Assembly (NCBI GenBank): GCA_963781785.1
Contig: CAWAHD010000002.1
Span: 5,208,001-5,272,000, forward strand
Source: CAWAHD01 sp963781785
GTDB lineage: Bacteria; Planctomycetota; Planctomycetia; Isosphaerales; Isosphaeraceae
Reading direction: 5' to 3'
Length of the DNA: 64,000 nucleotides
Shown here: in pieces, positions 8,114-17,083 of the stretch
Layout: the number at the start of each line of letters is the position of its first letter
Position numbering within the stretch: position 1 is the first letter of the stretch
Notes under the pieces: model-generated
Databases searched by the model: none
What the model was told of the DNA's origin: nothing
The model's input: the letters and a program-made list of their open reading frames with translations, nothing else
Made by a program: the position numbers and the translations under genes

Positions 8114-9595
8114 CTATACGACCGCAATCGGCATTCCAAAGCCGACGTCGCGAGTCAGGAGCCCGAGATCCTGCGTCGACTTGAGCGACCCCAGGGCGAG
8201 CGCCTGCCAGAGGGTGAGACCGCCAACACCGCCCAGCTTCTGCGAGAGCAGGGCCGCCAGCCCCACGACATGGGGAGTCGCCTGGCTGGTGCCCTGGAGA
8301 ACATTATAACCGACCCGGATACCCGGTATCGAGAGATGGACCGGCCAGGAGGAGACAATCGCGACCCCGGGTGCGGCGAAATCGACGTTTCCGTTGGATG
8401 GGTCGCTTTGTCCTCCGTTCGAGAACACGGCCACCGACATGTCTTTCGCCAGGGCGCCCACGGCGATGATATGAGGGCAATTGGCCGGATGGCCGACCGG
8501 TGCTGGCGGATTGCTGCGTGGGCCAGGCGGAATGCCCGAATCGTTGCCTGCGGCCGCGATGAGCAGCAATCCGCTCTGCATGGCATTCTGGGCCAACTGT
8601 TCCATCGCATCCGGAAATGGTTCCCCCGGTTGCACCGGTGCAGACAGGGACATGTTGGCGATCTGGCACTTGTTCTGCATCGCCCATTGGATCGCCGCGA
8701 CCACGGCTCCGTCCGGCGCCACACGTTCCCCATTATCACTTGATTGAATGACCTTCGCGATGAATAACTCGGCGTCGGGAGCGATTCCATAGCTGAATGT
8801 GCCGTCCCGCCGTCCGCCGACGGTGCCGGCTACGTGGGTGCCATGGCCATCGATGTCGTCGACCGTTTCGTCGACGAAAGTCGCCGTTTGAAGGCCCGCG
8901 CTGCGGTTGGCGAAGTCAGGGTGGCTCTGGTCGATCCCCGAATCGATGATGGCGACCTTCACACCTTTGCCCGTGAACGACGAACTGACCGCCTGAACCG
9001 CCTGGAGACCCCAGGTCGTTGTCTGCGAGTCGTCAAACGGCGCCGCCGCGCCCGGAGCCGATGCCGCTTGCGCCGGTGCTGCCGTCTGCGCCGGTGCCGC
9101 CGTTCTCGGCCGGAATTGCGCCAGCAGATTCTCGAGCTCGGTGAGCAATGCCTGCAAATCTGCGGAGGCTGGTCCCGTCTCGCTTGGTTGCGCCGCCGTC
9201 CCGGCGAAGAAGAGGTACCGCTCGGGCGACATTTTCGGCAGCGGGCTCGATCCGATCGATGCCGGGGACAGACCCTGCAAGTGGCGCGGATCGTTCACGA
9301 TGAGGGCGTCCAGCTCGTTGAAGCGCAGCGCGTCGCATTGCTTGAGCGCGCGTCGAATCGGCAAGCGGTCGTTCTGGAAGTCCGAGGCCGAGGCGATACT
9401 GCTTGCCTTCATGCTCGTGCCATTGACCAGCGCCTGGATGCCCGCCGGCATCGTTCCCTTGGGATACACGACGATGAGGCGGCCCGTATAGAGCCTCGAA
9501 TCGAGGCCGCCCGGGCGGGTCGCGCTCGGCGCGCTGCGCTGCGCGGTCACCGAGCGCAAGAGCGGCGATAGCGTTTTCTGGGGAAAGTCGATCAT
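8114..9595 (-). CDS. S8 (subtilisin) family serine peptidase
   Basis: 493 residues from the ATG at 9595 (GGAG 8 bases upstream). The catalytic triad is complete: Asp218 in VAIIDSGID, His251 in GHGTHVAG and Ser437 in GTSQATPHVVG, with oxyanion Asn351 in AAAGND. Residues about 35-115 resemble a degenerate I9 propeptide (GRLIVVYPKGTM ... ALRFNELDALIVNDP). An Ala/Pro-rich linker at about 163-186 joins it to the protease domain. No signal peptide is visible, so the enzyme may be cytoplasmic or exported by an unusual route. A separate I9-like protein is encoded directly downstream. Confidence 0.93.
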   Translation of the reverse strand: MIDFPQKTLSPLLRSVTAQRSAPSATRPGGLDSRLYTGRLIVVYPKGTMPAGIQALVNGTSMKASSIASASDFQNDRLPIRRALKQCDALRFNELDALIVNDPRHLQGLSPASIGSSPLPKMSPERYLFFAGTAAQPSETGPASADLQALLTELENLLAQFRPRTAAPAQTAAPAQAASAPGAAAPFDDSQTTTWGLQAVQAVSSSFTGKGVKVAIIDSGIDQSHPDFANRSAGLQTATFVDETVDDIDGHGTHVAGTVGGRRDGTFSYGIAPDAELFIAKVIQSSDNGERVAPDGAVVAAIQWAMQNKCQIANMSLSAPVQPGEPFPDAMEQLAQNAMQSGLLLIAAAGNDSGIPPGPRSNPPAPVGHPANCPHIIAVGALAKDMSVAVFSNGGQSDPSNGNVDFAAPGVAIVSSWPVHLSIPGIRVGYNVLQGTSQATPHVVGLAALLSQKLGGVGGLTLWQALALGSLKSTQDLGLLTRDVGFGMPIAVV

Positions 9596-9847
9596 CGGTG
9601 CAACTCCACAGAGGTCAAACGGCCAAGATGCAAGACAGATTCGACCACGGCGTTCAGTCGTATCATCAAGAAATATCAGGAGATGCGAAATCAATGGTCG
9701 GCAAACGGCCGATTGGACCGCGACCGGACGATTCCGGCGACCCCCGACTGCAATTTCATTGAGCGGCGCATTCCGAGCCGTGGTCGATCCGGCGTCGAGA
9801 ATACTGGATCAATCGAGGGCTGAAAACTCGATGTCAGCCAAACGGTG

Positions 9848-11050
9848 TCACGGGATCGGGATGCCGTTTTTGTCGAATTTGACCGTCGTCCCGTCAGGCT
9901 TCTTGACGGTGCTGATGCCGGTCGTCGCGTCTATCTCCGCGCCGATCATCTTGAGCAAAGTCGGGACATCCGGAGGGGTCGCTGGCGCTGGTTTCGGCGG
10001 TTTCGGAGTGGCTGTCGACGTGTCGGACGGCGTCGACGTCTTGGCCGTGCTTCGTTCGTCGACCAAGATGATTCGCAGCGCGCCGGTGGAATCGACCGGG
10101 ACAGTGATTGCGTTATTGGCGGTGCCGGTTGCCGCCGGGGGCGTCGTTGCCGCGCTTCCGCTCGGATTGATCTGGTTGATAAAGCTGTTGATCACAGGAA
10201 GGAACGGTGCCAACTGCGGAACCGCCGTGCCCAGAGCGGCTCCGAAGATATTGAGCGCCGTCTTCTGGAAGTTCGGATCTCCGATCTTGGACTTGAGGAA
10301 CCTTCCGATCGAATGGAGTCGACTGACTCCACCGACTGCCTGGGCCAATTCGGGATGAGTGCTGGCGAGCCATGTCACATCGTCCCGATCCAATACGCTT
10401 GCGGTGGTCACCGCATTCTCGCTCTGGACGAACCCGTTGTATTCCGCAAGTGTCTCGGCCATCGTTGGTCCCGTCGTCGCCGCGCTAGAAACAGACGCGG
10501 GCCGGAGCGGTGGGAGCGTGCTCGCAGTTCCCACTGAAGAAGGACGCAGAAGCGGCGACACGTTGCTCGAAGTCGCGGTCGCAGCCGGCGCCGCGGTGGC
10601 GTAATACGTTTGATACACAGGGACGGATGCCGTGGACACGCTCGAAGCCCGCAACGGCGAGAAGCCTCCTACGACCGGCAGAGACGACATCGCCAGTCTG
10701 GTACGAAGATTCGGAAACAGTGCGTGCCGGTAGAAAGTCATCGGCACGGCAGCCGTCGACATCGAGGCCATCGGTACCGAGGCCAAGGATACCGACGCCA
10801 TTGGCACCGACGCCATCGGTACCGACGCCATCGGTACGGATGCCATTGGTACCGACGCCATCGGCATGGAGAGTAGTGGTGAGACCGAGGCCGCGGTCGT
10901 GGTCGCCGGCACGATCACACCGCCAGAGTGGATGCACGGTTGACTCCAACAACCAAAACCACAGCCAGCCTGTGCAATGCCGGGTAGAACAGTCAACACG
11001 CCCACGCACACACCGAACACGGCGGCCATTCGCGATGGGAACGATAGCAT
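9848..11050 (-). CDS. Secreted protein with ASVPM pentapeptide repeats
   Basis: 400 residues with a clear signal peptide (AAVFGVCVGVLTVLPGIAQA, cleavage before GCGF). Residues about 60-100 are a tandem array of the pentapeptide P-M-A-S-V, varied to S-L-A-S-V and P-M-A-S-M. The middle is Ser/Thr/Ala/Val rich with further dispersed ASVP units. Residues about 235-300 look globular and helical (LASTHPELAQAVGGVSRLH, ALNIFGAALGTAVPQLAPFL). The C-terminal 70 residues include LLKMIGAEIDATTG and end in DGTTVKFDKNGIPIP. AGGGA lies 8 bases before the ATG. Function is unknown; a surface or periplasmic structural role is plausible because the neighbouring gene carries related repeats. Confidence 0.75.
   Translation of the reverse strand: MLSFPSRMAAVFGVCVGVLTVLPGIAQAGCGFGCWSQPCIHSGGVIVPATTTAASVSPLLSMPMASVPMASVPMASVPMASVPMASVSLASVPMASMSTAAVPMTFYRHALFPNLRTRLAMSSLPVVGGFSPLRASSVSTASVPVYQTYYATAAPAATATSSNVSPLLRPSSVGTASTLPPLRPASVSSAATTGPTMAETLAEYNGFVQSENAVTTASVLDRDDVTWLASTHPELAQAVGGVSRLHSIGRFLKSKIGDPNFQKTALNIFGAALGTAVPQLAPFLPVINSFINQINPSGSAATTPPAATGTANNAITVPVDSTGALRIILVDERSTAKTSTPSDTSTATPKPPKPAPATPPDVPTLLKMIGAEIDATTGISTVKKPDGTTVKFDKNGIPIP
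10760..10868. repeat. 15-bp tandem repeat inside the ASVPM protein gene
   Basis: About seven imperfect copies of a 15-base unit, consensus ATCGGTACCGACGCC on the plus strand, encode the PMASV pentapeptides on the minus strand. The unit length is a multiple of three, so copy changes would keep the frame. Confidence 0.85.
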
Positions 11051-11398
11051 CGGACTTTCCCTGTTAGTCAGCCATTATTCGCGTCACAGCACAGGCCGAA
11101 GCCGACGTGCGAAACGCACACGAAATCCGTCCGGGGAACGCGTCGTCAACGAAGGTTTGCGCAAGCAAACCGTGTCACACCAACCCAACAACGCTCGGAA
11201 ATAGCATAACATTGAGGCACCGCGTTGCAACTTTTTTCCTGACCATGCCATCTTTTCCAAATTGCTTAGCAGACGTAATCGCCATTGTCTTACTCGTTTA
11301 CCGCATCGACAAAATAGAATTCGCGCCGATCTGGTGCCCGTGATAGGCTCCGGACCGGCGCGAATAAATGGTCTCGTGGATCAGCGAGATCGTTTGTC
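11051..11398. other. Intergenic region between the two repeat-protein genes
   Basis: No coding frame is convincing in these 348 bases. The section 11195-11330 is AT-rich for this genome and holds the candidate promoter reported at 11203-11230. No hairpin with a T-run was seen after the upstream gene. Confidence 0.5.
11203..11230 (-). promoter_or_regulatory. Candidate promoter for the ASVPM protein
   Basis: On the minus strand TTGCAA, a 16-base spacer and TATGCT read toward the gene that starts at 11050, about 150 bases away. Both hexamers match four of six consensus bases. It sits in a locally AT-rich stretch. Confidence 0.3.
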
Positions 11399-12732
11399 TC
11401 AGTGCCCGAACCAGGAATGTTTGCTCGGGGTTTGGGGACTGGGCGCTGGACACGGCGGCTGTTGTTCCTGAGTCGGCGGAGACGGGATGCTCGCCGGGTA
11501 GGTCGCACCCTGGTGAGGTGCCATCGTCGGAGTGGCCGAGGTCGAGGAGAGGGTCATGAATTGTCCTGGCGGTGTTTGAGCTGTCTGCGTTTCCAATTGA
11601 GTCTCCTGGATCGTTCGGATCCGGGTGCGACCCAGCAAGGTCAATTGCTCTCCCAGCCGCGCAGCGGCCCGTGCGAGAGGACCCGGGCCCTGGACCCGCA
11701 CTCGGCTGGAAGTGCGTGAGGCCGGCACCGAGACCGACTGGGTCGTGATCGCAGCGCCGCTGACGGGGGGGCCGGTGGCCGCGGTTGTCATCGGGACCGA
11801 GGCCGGAACCATCGCCATCGGAACCGACGCCGGCGCCATCGCCATCGGAACCGACGCTGGCGCCATCGCCATCGGAACCGACGCCGGCGCCATCGCCATC
11901 GGAACCGACGCCGGCGCCGTGGCGGCAGGCGCTGGTAACGGATTGACGGCAGCCGGCATGAAGAGATTGCCGGGCATAGACGCCGGCGCAACGCTCTGCG
12001 GGACATAAACCGTTGCGGCACTCGCCGGCGCGAAGAAGACCTGGGCCGGCTGCTGCTGGATCACAAAGCTTTGGGCGGGTGCCTGCACCACGCTCGCGGT
12101 CGTCGTGGACGTGACCGGGGTATACATCATCGGAGTCGACTGCGGCGTCATCGGCAGCCCGGGTACCGATGCCGGGGTCAAGGGCGCCTGCGGCACGGTT
12201 GCCGGTTGCGTGTATCCCTGTTGCGACGCGTACGGCGGACATTTGTCCAGATTCGTCAACACCACGCTGGGATCCGGCGACGCATGCCGTGCGTCCGTGG
12301 CCCGCTCTTCCACACTGCGCAGCCATTCGACGGCTTCATTCGCCGAGCCAAAGCCCGATCGTCCGCCGATCACCTCGAGGCCGTGTGCACCCTGGCTATA
12401 CGCGAAGACGGATGGGTAGACGCTCAGGCCCGCGGCGCCGCCGCACTCGGTTGGGTCTCCCCGGCGATTTCGACCAGCTTGATGCGCTGCGCGTTTGCGA
12501 CTATCCACGGATGCACACGCAGTGATTGCAACAACGTCTTCGAGTCGGGGTAGGCGGGCGAGGTCGTGACCGCGACCGCTGTGATTCCCAAGGGCGCCGT
12601 GGCACGGGCCACGGTCGCCTTTCCCGGCGGATCCGCTTGGGCCAGGGGCGCGCCGACCCCGGATCCCATCGCGAGCAGTGCGGCCGTCCTCATCGCGCTC
12701 GAGAGGTTCCTTCCTCTCTGGGCTCCACGCAT
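11399..12732 (-). CDS. Exported thioredoxin-fold-like protein with PASVPMAMA repeats, frameshifted
   Basis: The start is the ATG at 12732, with AAGGAG 6 bases upstream, and a signal peptide follows (AALLAMGSGVGAPLAQA). Residues about 30-130 look thioredoxin-like: a strand ITAVAVTTS, helix SKTLLQSLRVHPWIVANAQRI, strand IKLVEIAG, then YPSVFAYSQGAHGLEVIGGR, but no CxxC is present. The frame breaks near 12440 inside GCGGCGCCGCCGC. The rest of the protein is Pro/Ala/Thr rich with four exact nine-residue repeats and a Gln/Pro-rich C-terminus ending SKHSWFGH. It shares the ASVPM core with the next gene, suggesting a common origin or role. Confidence 0.7.
11808..11915. repeat. Four tandem copies of a 27-bp unit
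   Basis: Units at 11808, 11835, 11862 and 11889 differ at only two positions and share GCCATCGCCATCGGAACCG followed by ACGCCGGC. On the minus strand each encodes PASVPMAMA. A degenerate partial copy precedes at about 11787. Confidence 0.9.
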
Positions 12733-12933
12733 CTCCGGCTCCTTTCTTGGCGAAAAAATGCAACGTACCGATAGCGGGGTCGTTCCGCTCTGATCGATGG
12801 AGGGGGCTCCAAACAGAAGAACGCCGCCCGGCACGTTTCGATCGAACCGCACCCAAGCGAGTTGGCGACGAGCGTTGTCGTCGGCTCGTCGACAGAGTAC
12901 GCGTGAGCTCCTGGGCGTCCTGCCGCCGGAGGC

Positions 12934-14064
12934 TCAACGAGGCGTCTGGACGGACCGAAGGATCTTCGCGGCGCGGTCAAACTGACTTCTCAGCTCCTGT
13001 TTCTGCGGATCGCTCAATCGTGCAGATTGCCCGGCCTGGTACCGCAGGTCGAGGCCCAGCGTCACCATCCTGGCGATGAGCTGTTGAGTAAGCGGCTCGA
13101 ACAGGGCTGCGTTCCACCTCGCGCGACGATAAGGGTCCTGCGGCATGATCGCGTCGAGCCGGCGCGACAGCTCGCTGTAGATTTCGGCGTACGTCTGGTA
13201 CAGGTCCATCCGTGCGGATGCGTTTTCGAAGGCGCCGGCCAGGGGCCCGGCGACAATGCCGGCGTCGTCGAGCGAGAACAGGGCGGCGCTCAGGGACAAG
13301 TCGAGATCTCCGCCCGGCCTGAGCGGCGCCGCCAGACCGGGCGACGTCGCGCCCGCAGGCGGTAGTCCCACAGTGACGTTCACATGATCGGGTGCGGAGA
13401 CCCGGTTCTCGCTGGCGACGACCAGGGCGAAACGGTACAAGCCCGGTGCGCCCGGTACAAACGAGAAATACGAGTCGGCCTCGACCGGCGACCTGACTTC
13501 AGGTCCGGTGAGCTGGATCCAGCGATAGCCCACGCCCCTGCGCGGGCGGCTCTCCGAGCCGTTCAAGGTAATCCGGCGCCCCACCAGGCCAATCTGGTCA
13601 TCGCCCGCGTCGGCCCTGAGCTCAGGCCTTGCCTGCGGGCCCGCGCTTACGGCATCCGCCACTTGACTTGGTGAGGGCGCGATCGGAACGTTGATCCGCG
13701 ACGTCCGTATCCCCTGGTCGTCGCCTACGATCAGCAGGAAACCCAGTGCGTCCGCCCCCGCCGGGACCGTTACTCTCAGCTTCGGCCCGGTTGCATCGCC
13801 GAGGTCAAGCGGCGGACCTATGGTTTGAATCCAGAGATAATGACTTCCAGGTTTGACCGGGTTATCGAGACCGAGCGTGATCCGCGAGCCGGGGGCCGGG
13901 GTCCTGGCCTGGGTGACTGTGCCAGCGCCCGGGCCGCCCGCCGTGATCGATCCGTCGGCATCGTCACCCGTTGCCGCTATTGCGAGCGCCGAGATCCCGA
14001 TGAGCGAGATCGCCGCGACGGTCGCAATGGTCACCGGCCCAGCACGCCTCCGGTCATGTCTCAC
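12934..14064 (-). CDS. Membrane-anchored exported protein with PKD-like domain
   Basis: About 376 residues from a GTG at 14064, chosen because AGGAG lies 7 bases upstream; another GTG at 14112 has no ribosome site. A basic N-terminus and hydrophobic stretch (TIATVAAISLIGISALAIAA) act as a signal anchor. Two beta domains follow: about 60-130 (GLDNPVKPGSHYLWIQTIG ... GFLLIVGDDQG) and about 150-235 (ADAGDDQIGLVGRRITLNGSE, YRWIQLTGPEV, PGLYRFALVVASE), the second PKD/REJ-like. The C-terminal 120 residues are helical (YAEIYSELSRRLDAIMPQDP). Probably faces the periplasm or surface; the specific role is unknown. Confidence 0.75.
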   Translation of the reverse strand: MRHDRRRAGPVTIATVAAISLIGISALAIAATGDDADGSITAGGPGAGTVTQARTPAPGSRITLGLDNPVKPGSHYLWIQTIGPPLDLGDATGPKLRVTVPAGADALGFLLIVGDDQGIRTSRINVPIAPSPSQVADAVSAGPQARPELRADAGDDQIGLVGRRITLNGSESRPRRGVGYRWIQLTGPEVRSPVEADSYFSFVPGAPGLYRFALVVASENRVSAPDHVNVTVGLPPAGATSPGLAAPLRPGGDLDLSLSAALFSLDDAGIVAGPLAGAFENASARMDLYQTYAEIYSELSRRLDAIMPQDPYRRARWNAALFEPLTQQLIARMVTLGLDLRYQAGQSARLSDPQKQELRSQFDRAAKILRSVQTPR

Positions 14065-14643
14065 GTGCTTGCTCCTGGGTCGGGAAAAGGGGAAATTCGT
14101 CCCGCGCGCCACGCGCCGGTCGCGGACCTTGCAACGGAGCGATCAAGCGGCCGGTCCCGGCCGGCACGCAACCAACCTCTCGCCAGAATTCGGTGAGGCA
14201 CACCGCCACGGTGCTGTTCGGTTCAGTCCTCATATTCGGAATTGTTCGTCCTGGAGCTTGAAGCAAATGACGCGACTTGTGCAGACCGGCTCGACAGAGA
14301 ATTCGCATCCAACCCACGCTTCCAGCGGATCCTCGCCAGCACCGCTCTCCTGCGTATTTACGGCCACAAATGGCACATGAGTGAACCATGTTCGCCAAAC
14401 AAAGCGATAAGCATCTGCGAGTGCGAGTTGCAATTCGAAATGGAGTGTCATGGCGGTGCTCAGAAAGTCGGTATTGAGGCCGCCCTTAACGCCCACGACA
14501 GGCGTTGCTCTGGGGTTAATCTTGCTCTTCTATCGGTGCGGTGCCTGGGACGGTTTTGGGCTTCTACCTGCGGTGGCGCCTCCGAACTGAAGCGAGAAAT
14601 TGAGAAAACGGGGGGTGGGAGCCGGCAACCCGACCGCCCAGAC
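14065..14643. other. Region with no supported gene
   Basis: Several short frames are open on both strands but none has a ribosome site, family signature or consistent codon use. No inverted repeat or RNA gene stood out apart from the hairpin at 14644-14682. Confidence 0.45.
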
Positions 14644-14682
14644 GGTGCCGGCTGATTCCTGTTGGAACAATCAGCCGGCACC
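14644..14682. terminator. Strong perfect hairpin after the helicase-type gene
   Basis: GGTGCCGGCTGATT at 14644-14657 is perfectly complementary to 14669-14682, leaving an 11-base loop. It lies 27 bases after the stop of the minus-strand gene ending at 14710. There is no T-run on either strand, so it may be a Rho-assisted or RNA-stabilising structure rather than a classical intrinsic terminator. Confidence 0.55.
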
Positions 14683-14709
14683 CATCGTCTGGTTGCAGGA
14701 TTTGGGGAC

Positions 14710-16173
14710 TCAGTCCGAGGTGATCGTGACCAGCCGGCGTTCGGAGTTCCGGCTGAACGAGATGTTGATGCCGCGCATGCGAAGTTGGGGAGCGACGCGG
14801 CGGAGTTCCGAGGCGAAGAGGCTGGTCGACTTGGGCCACCGGGCGGAAGCCGCCGTCTTCTTGCCGACGGCAGATGCCAGCGAGGTGTGCAGCTTGGCGC
14901 ACGAGCCGGTCCATTTTTCGACGGTCGGCATGGTCCGCATCAGAGCCGCCGCCACGGGCGAATCTTCCAGAGCTTCGACGCTGGCCTCACGGCGGTTGCG
15001 GCAGTAGGCCGAGAGGAAAGCGTCGTGTGGCCAGTTCTGCCCGCGGCCGACGGCTTCGCCCCACAAGGCAAAGTCAGCCATGCGGGGTAACTCGGGCAGA
15101 TCAAGCGCAGGCAGCTCTCGAAGTCCCAGCACGGCGGCCTCGAGCAAGGCCCCGAGAATGATGGGATAATCCGTTTGGAACGACGCCCAGAACTCCGCCT
15201 CGGAGCGGCGGTCCGCGGGGCTGATCGCTGGCAGGTTGAGGAAGAGCGATCGGTCGATCAGATCGCCGCGCGTCATGAAGTCGTCGATCCCGTTCAAGAC
15301 CATGGGACGCTGGGCGTTCAGGTAACTGACATCGTCGTAGTTGGGCTGCGAACGAGCCGCACAGCCACCTCCCACCGCCAGCCGGCACAGACTGTCGGAT
15401 AGCCAGTTGGGAAGCGTGCTCACGTTATCGAATGCCAGCAGCCAACTGTTGAGGGCGATACTCATGAGATCACGAGTGGATCGGGGCTCGGCGACCAGCG
15501 GCGTGGCGTGCGGGTCGACGAGCAGCCGAACGACCTTGGCGAGCGTGCTCTTGGCCGATCCCTGCTCTCCGTAGATCGTCAACACGGGATAGGGCCCGAC
15601 CGGACGCAACGCGGCCGTGAGCCAGGCGACGAGCAGGCGGAAGTCCGACTCGCCGACGTTGACATAAGGTCTGAGCAAATGGATCGACCCGCCGGCCTGC
15701 GGCATGGGGAGCGGCAGATACCCCTCGGGTCGCCGGAAATGAATGCGGGGCCGTCTCACCACCGACCAGCCATCGGCGCAGATCTGGATCGCGCGTCCGC
15801 ACGGGTCCCCCAGGTCGATGTATTGCGACCAGATACTGTCGTCCCGATCGCGGGCGACTCGAATGAAAGCCGACGGAGCGGTTCTCAGAAACCGGGCCCG
15901 GGCCTCCAGTACACCCACGATGCCGTTGATCGCCCGCGTTGTTGGCGGTTGACCGCGGCGCGCGAAGTAGCCATCAACGAGCCAGTCTCGGAATCCCCGC
16001 GATTTCAGTCCGTACGTTTCATTGCGATCGCCGGTGGGCACCTCGGCGAAGATCGGGCCATCGGCCGTGCGGTGAAGCTGCACCGTCGCAATGAGCCGCA
16101 CGAGAGTCTCGTGGGCAGTTTCCTTCGTTGCCGTCTTCTCAACGCTCCGGAAATCTTGCAGTCGTATCGTCAT
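14710..16173 (-). CDS. Primase/helicase-type ATPase, probably from a mobile element
   Basis: 487 residues from the ATG at 16173. The centre holds a P-loop NTPase: Walker A YGEQGSAKSTLAK at about 210-222, a Walker-B-like WLLAFDNVS about 40 residues later, and a sensor-like PMVLNGIDDFMTRGDLIDRS with an arginine-rich follow-up. This layout resembles the virus-type helicase domains of phage and plasmid primases. No recognisable polymerase domain is present in the N-terminal 180 residues. Integrase, capsid and replication-origin genes are absent around it, so it is a solitary gene or remnant. A strong hairpin follows the stop. Confidence 0.65.
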   Translation of the reverse strand: MTIRLQDFRSVEKTATKETAHETLVRLIATVQLHRTADGPIFAEVPTGDRNETYGLKSRGFRDWLVDGYFARRGQPPTTRAINGIVGVLEARARFLRTAPSAFIRVARDRDDSIWSQYIDLGDPCGRAIQICADGWSVVRRPRIHFRRPEGYLPLPMPQAGGSIHLLRPYVNVGESDFRLLVAWLTAALRPVGPYPVLTIYGEQGSAKSTLAKVVRLLVDPHATPLVAEPRSTRDLMSIALNSWLLAFDNVSTLPNWLSDSLCRLAVGGGCAARSQPNYDDVSYLNAQRPMVLNGIDDFMTRGDLIDRSLFLNLPAISPADRRSEAEFWASFQTDYPIILGALLEAAVLGLRELPALDLPELPRMADFALWGEAVGRGQNWPHDAFLSAYCRNRREASVEALEDSPVAAALMRTMPTVEKWTGSCAKLHTSLASAVGKKTAASARWPKSTSLFASELRRVAPQLRMRGINISFSRNSERRLVTITSD

Positions 16174-16657
16174 GATTGTTCGCTCATTCGCTCTAGAGAC
16201 CAATCTGGCTGCCTGGGGAAACGCGCGTCCTCGCCACGGGTTTGGTTCCTGGCACGGGGCCGGGTTCCTCGGGCCGATCGTCCCCTCCTCGATCGGCGCC
16301 GCCCAGTTCAGTCATCCAGGACGCTCGCTTACCCAGAACGATCTACAAAAACGCCGATTTTGGTGCGTGATTCCGACGTCTGGGCAAAAAAATCCGGCGG
16401 GTGAAGCGCGATTTGAACGATGGTAACGATGGGATGAGCACGTTTTGTATACGCCCGTATATACATTGCCAGCGTCCCGACCGCACCGGATGCACCAGCC
16501 CGGACCAAATCAGCCACCTTCCCCTCGGCAGCCAAGGCCCGATAATCAGAACAACCGTCAAAGCGCTGGCGCAACGTGAGCCTCCGTCTGCCGTCTCGCG
16601 GGCGGTGACCAGCCGATGCGTCACCTTGCCCCACGATTCAGTATGGGTTAATATTGA
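16174..16657. other. Region upstream of the PadR gene with no supported gene
   Basis: 484 bases containing only overlapping short frames. At 16395-16435 the sequence ATTTGAACGATGGTAACGATG resembles part of a tRNA T-arm by eye but will not fold, so no tRNA is called. The AT-rich patch 16640-16657 directly before the PadR start may hold its promoter. Confidence 0.4.
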
Positions 16658-17059
16658 ATGTCGATATCGGAGTTCGAAAAAGGCGTGAGCGAACTGCTGA
16701 CCAAGATGTTTTTCGGGGGCTTCGTGCGGATGCACGTGCTCTACCACGCTGTGAAGGAACCGATCTTCGGGGTCGAGATGATGGAGGAGTTGGGCCGCCA
16801 CGGATACGACGTCGGGGCGGGGACGCTTTACCCGATGCTTCACCAGCTCGAGGAAGCCGGCTATCTGGCTGTGCACACCGAAGTCGTCGGCGGCAAGCAG
16901 CGGAAATACTACCGGGCCACCCCGTCGGGGGAGGCTGCCCTGGAAGAGGCCAAGGCGAAACTGCGCGATCTCGTCGCCGAGGTCCTTCTCGACAAACCGC
17001 CCAGGCCGTCAATCCGGTCCGACCACGCCGACGGGAAAGGGCACAAGCCCGACTCCTGA
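16658..17059 (+). CDS. PadR family transcriptional regulator
   Basis: 133 residues. The winged-helix domain is typical of PadR: LYHAVKEPIFGVEMMEELGRHG, then the signature VGAGTLYPMLHQLEEAGYLA and the wing GGKQRKYYRATPSGEAAL. The ATG at 16658 fits the family N-terminus. PadR proteins usually repress an adjacent operon, often a pump, in response to a small ligand. The next three genes encode a haem-binding lipoprotein, an RND transporter and its adaptor, so this operon is the likely target. No ATGT/ACAT operator pair was clearly seen. Confidence 0.9.
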   Translation: MSISEFEKGVSELLTKMFFGGFVRMHVLYHAVKEPIFGVEMMEELGRHGYDVGAGTLYPMLHQLEEAGYLAVHTEVVGGKQRKYYRATPSGEAALEEAKAKLRDLVAEVLLDKPPRPSIRSDHADGKGHKPDS

Positions 17060-17083
17060 CTGGACCCAAGGAGAAGCGCAACC

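Noticed and set aside
10760..11915. Possible CRISPR array from regularly spaced repeats
   Set aside because: Units are directly abutting 15-bp and 27-bp tandem repeats that encode peptide repeats; there are no unique spacers and no cas genes.
8114..14064. A type of secretion or phage island made of the protease and repeat proteins
   Set aside because: No secretion ATPase, structural phage gene, integrase or boundary repeat is visible; only adjacency supports it.
16390..16440. tRNA remnant or attachment site
   Set aside because: A T-loop-like string is present but the arms do not pair and no acceptor or anticodon stem can be built.
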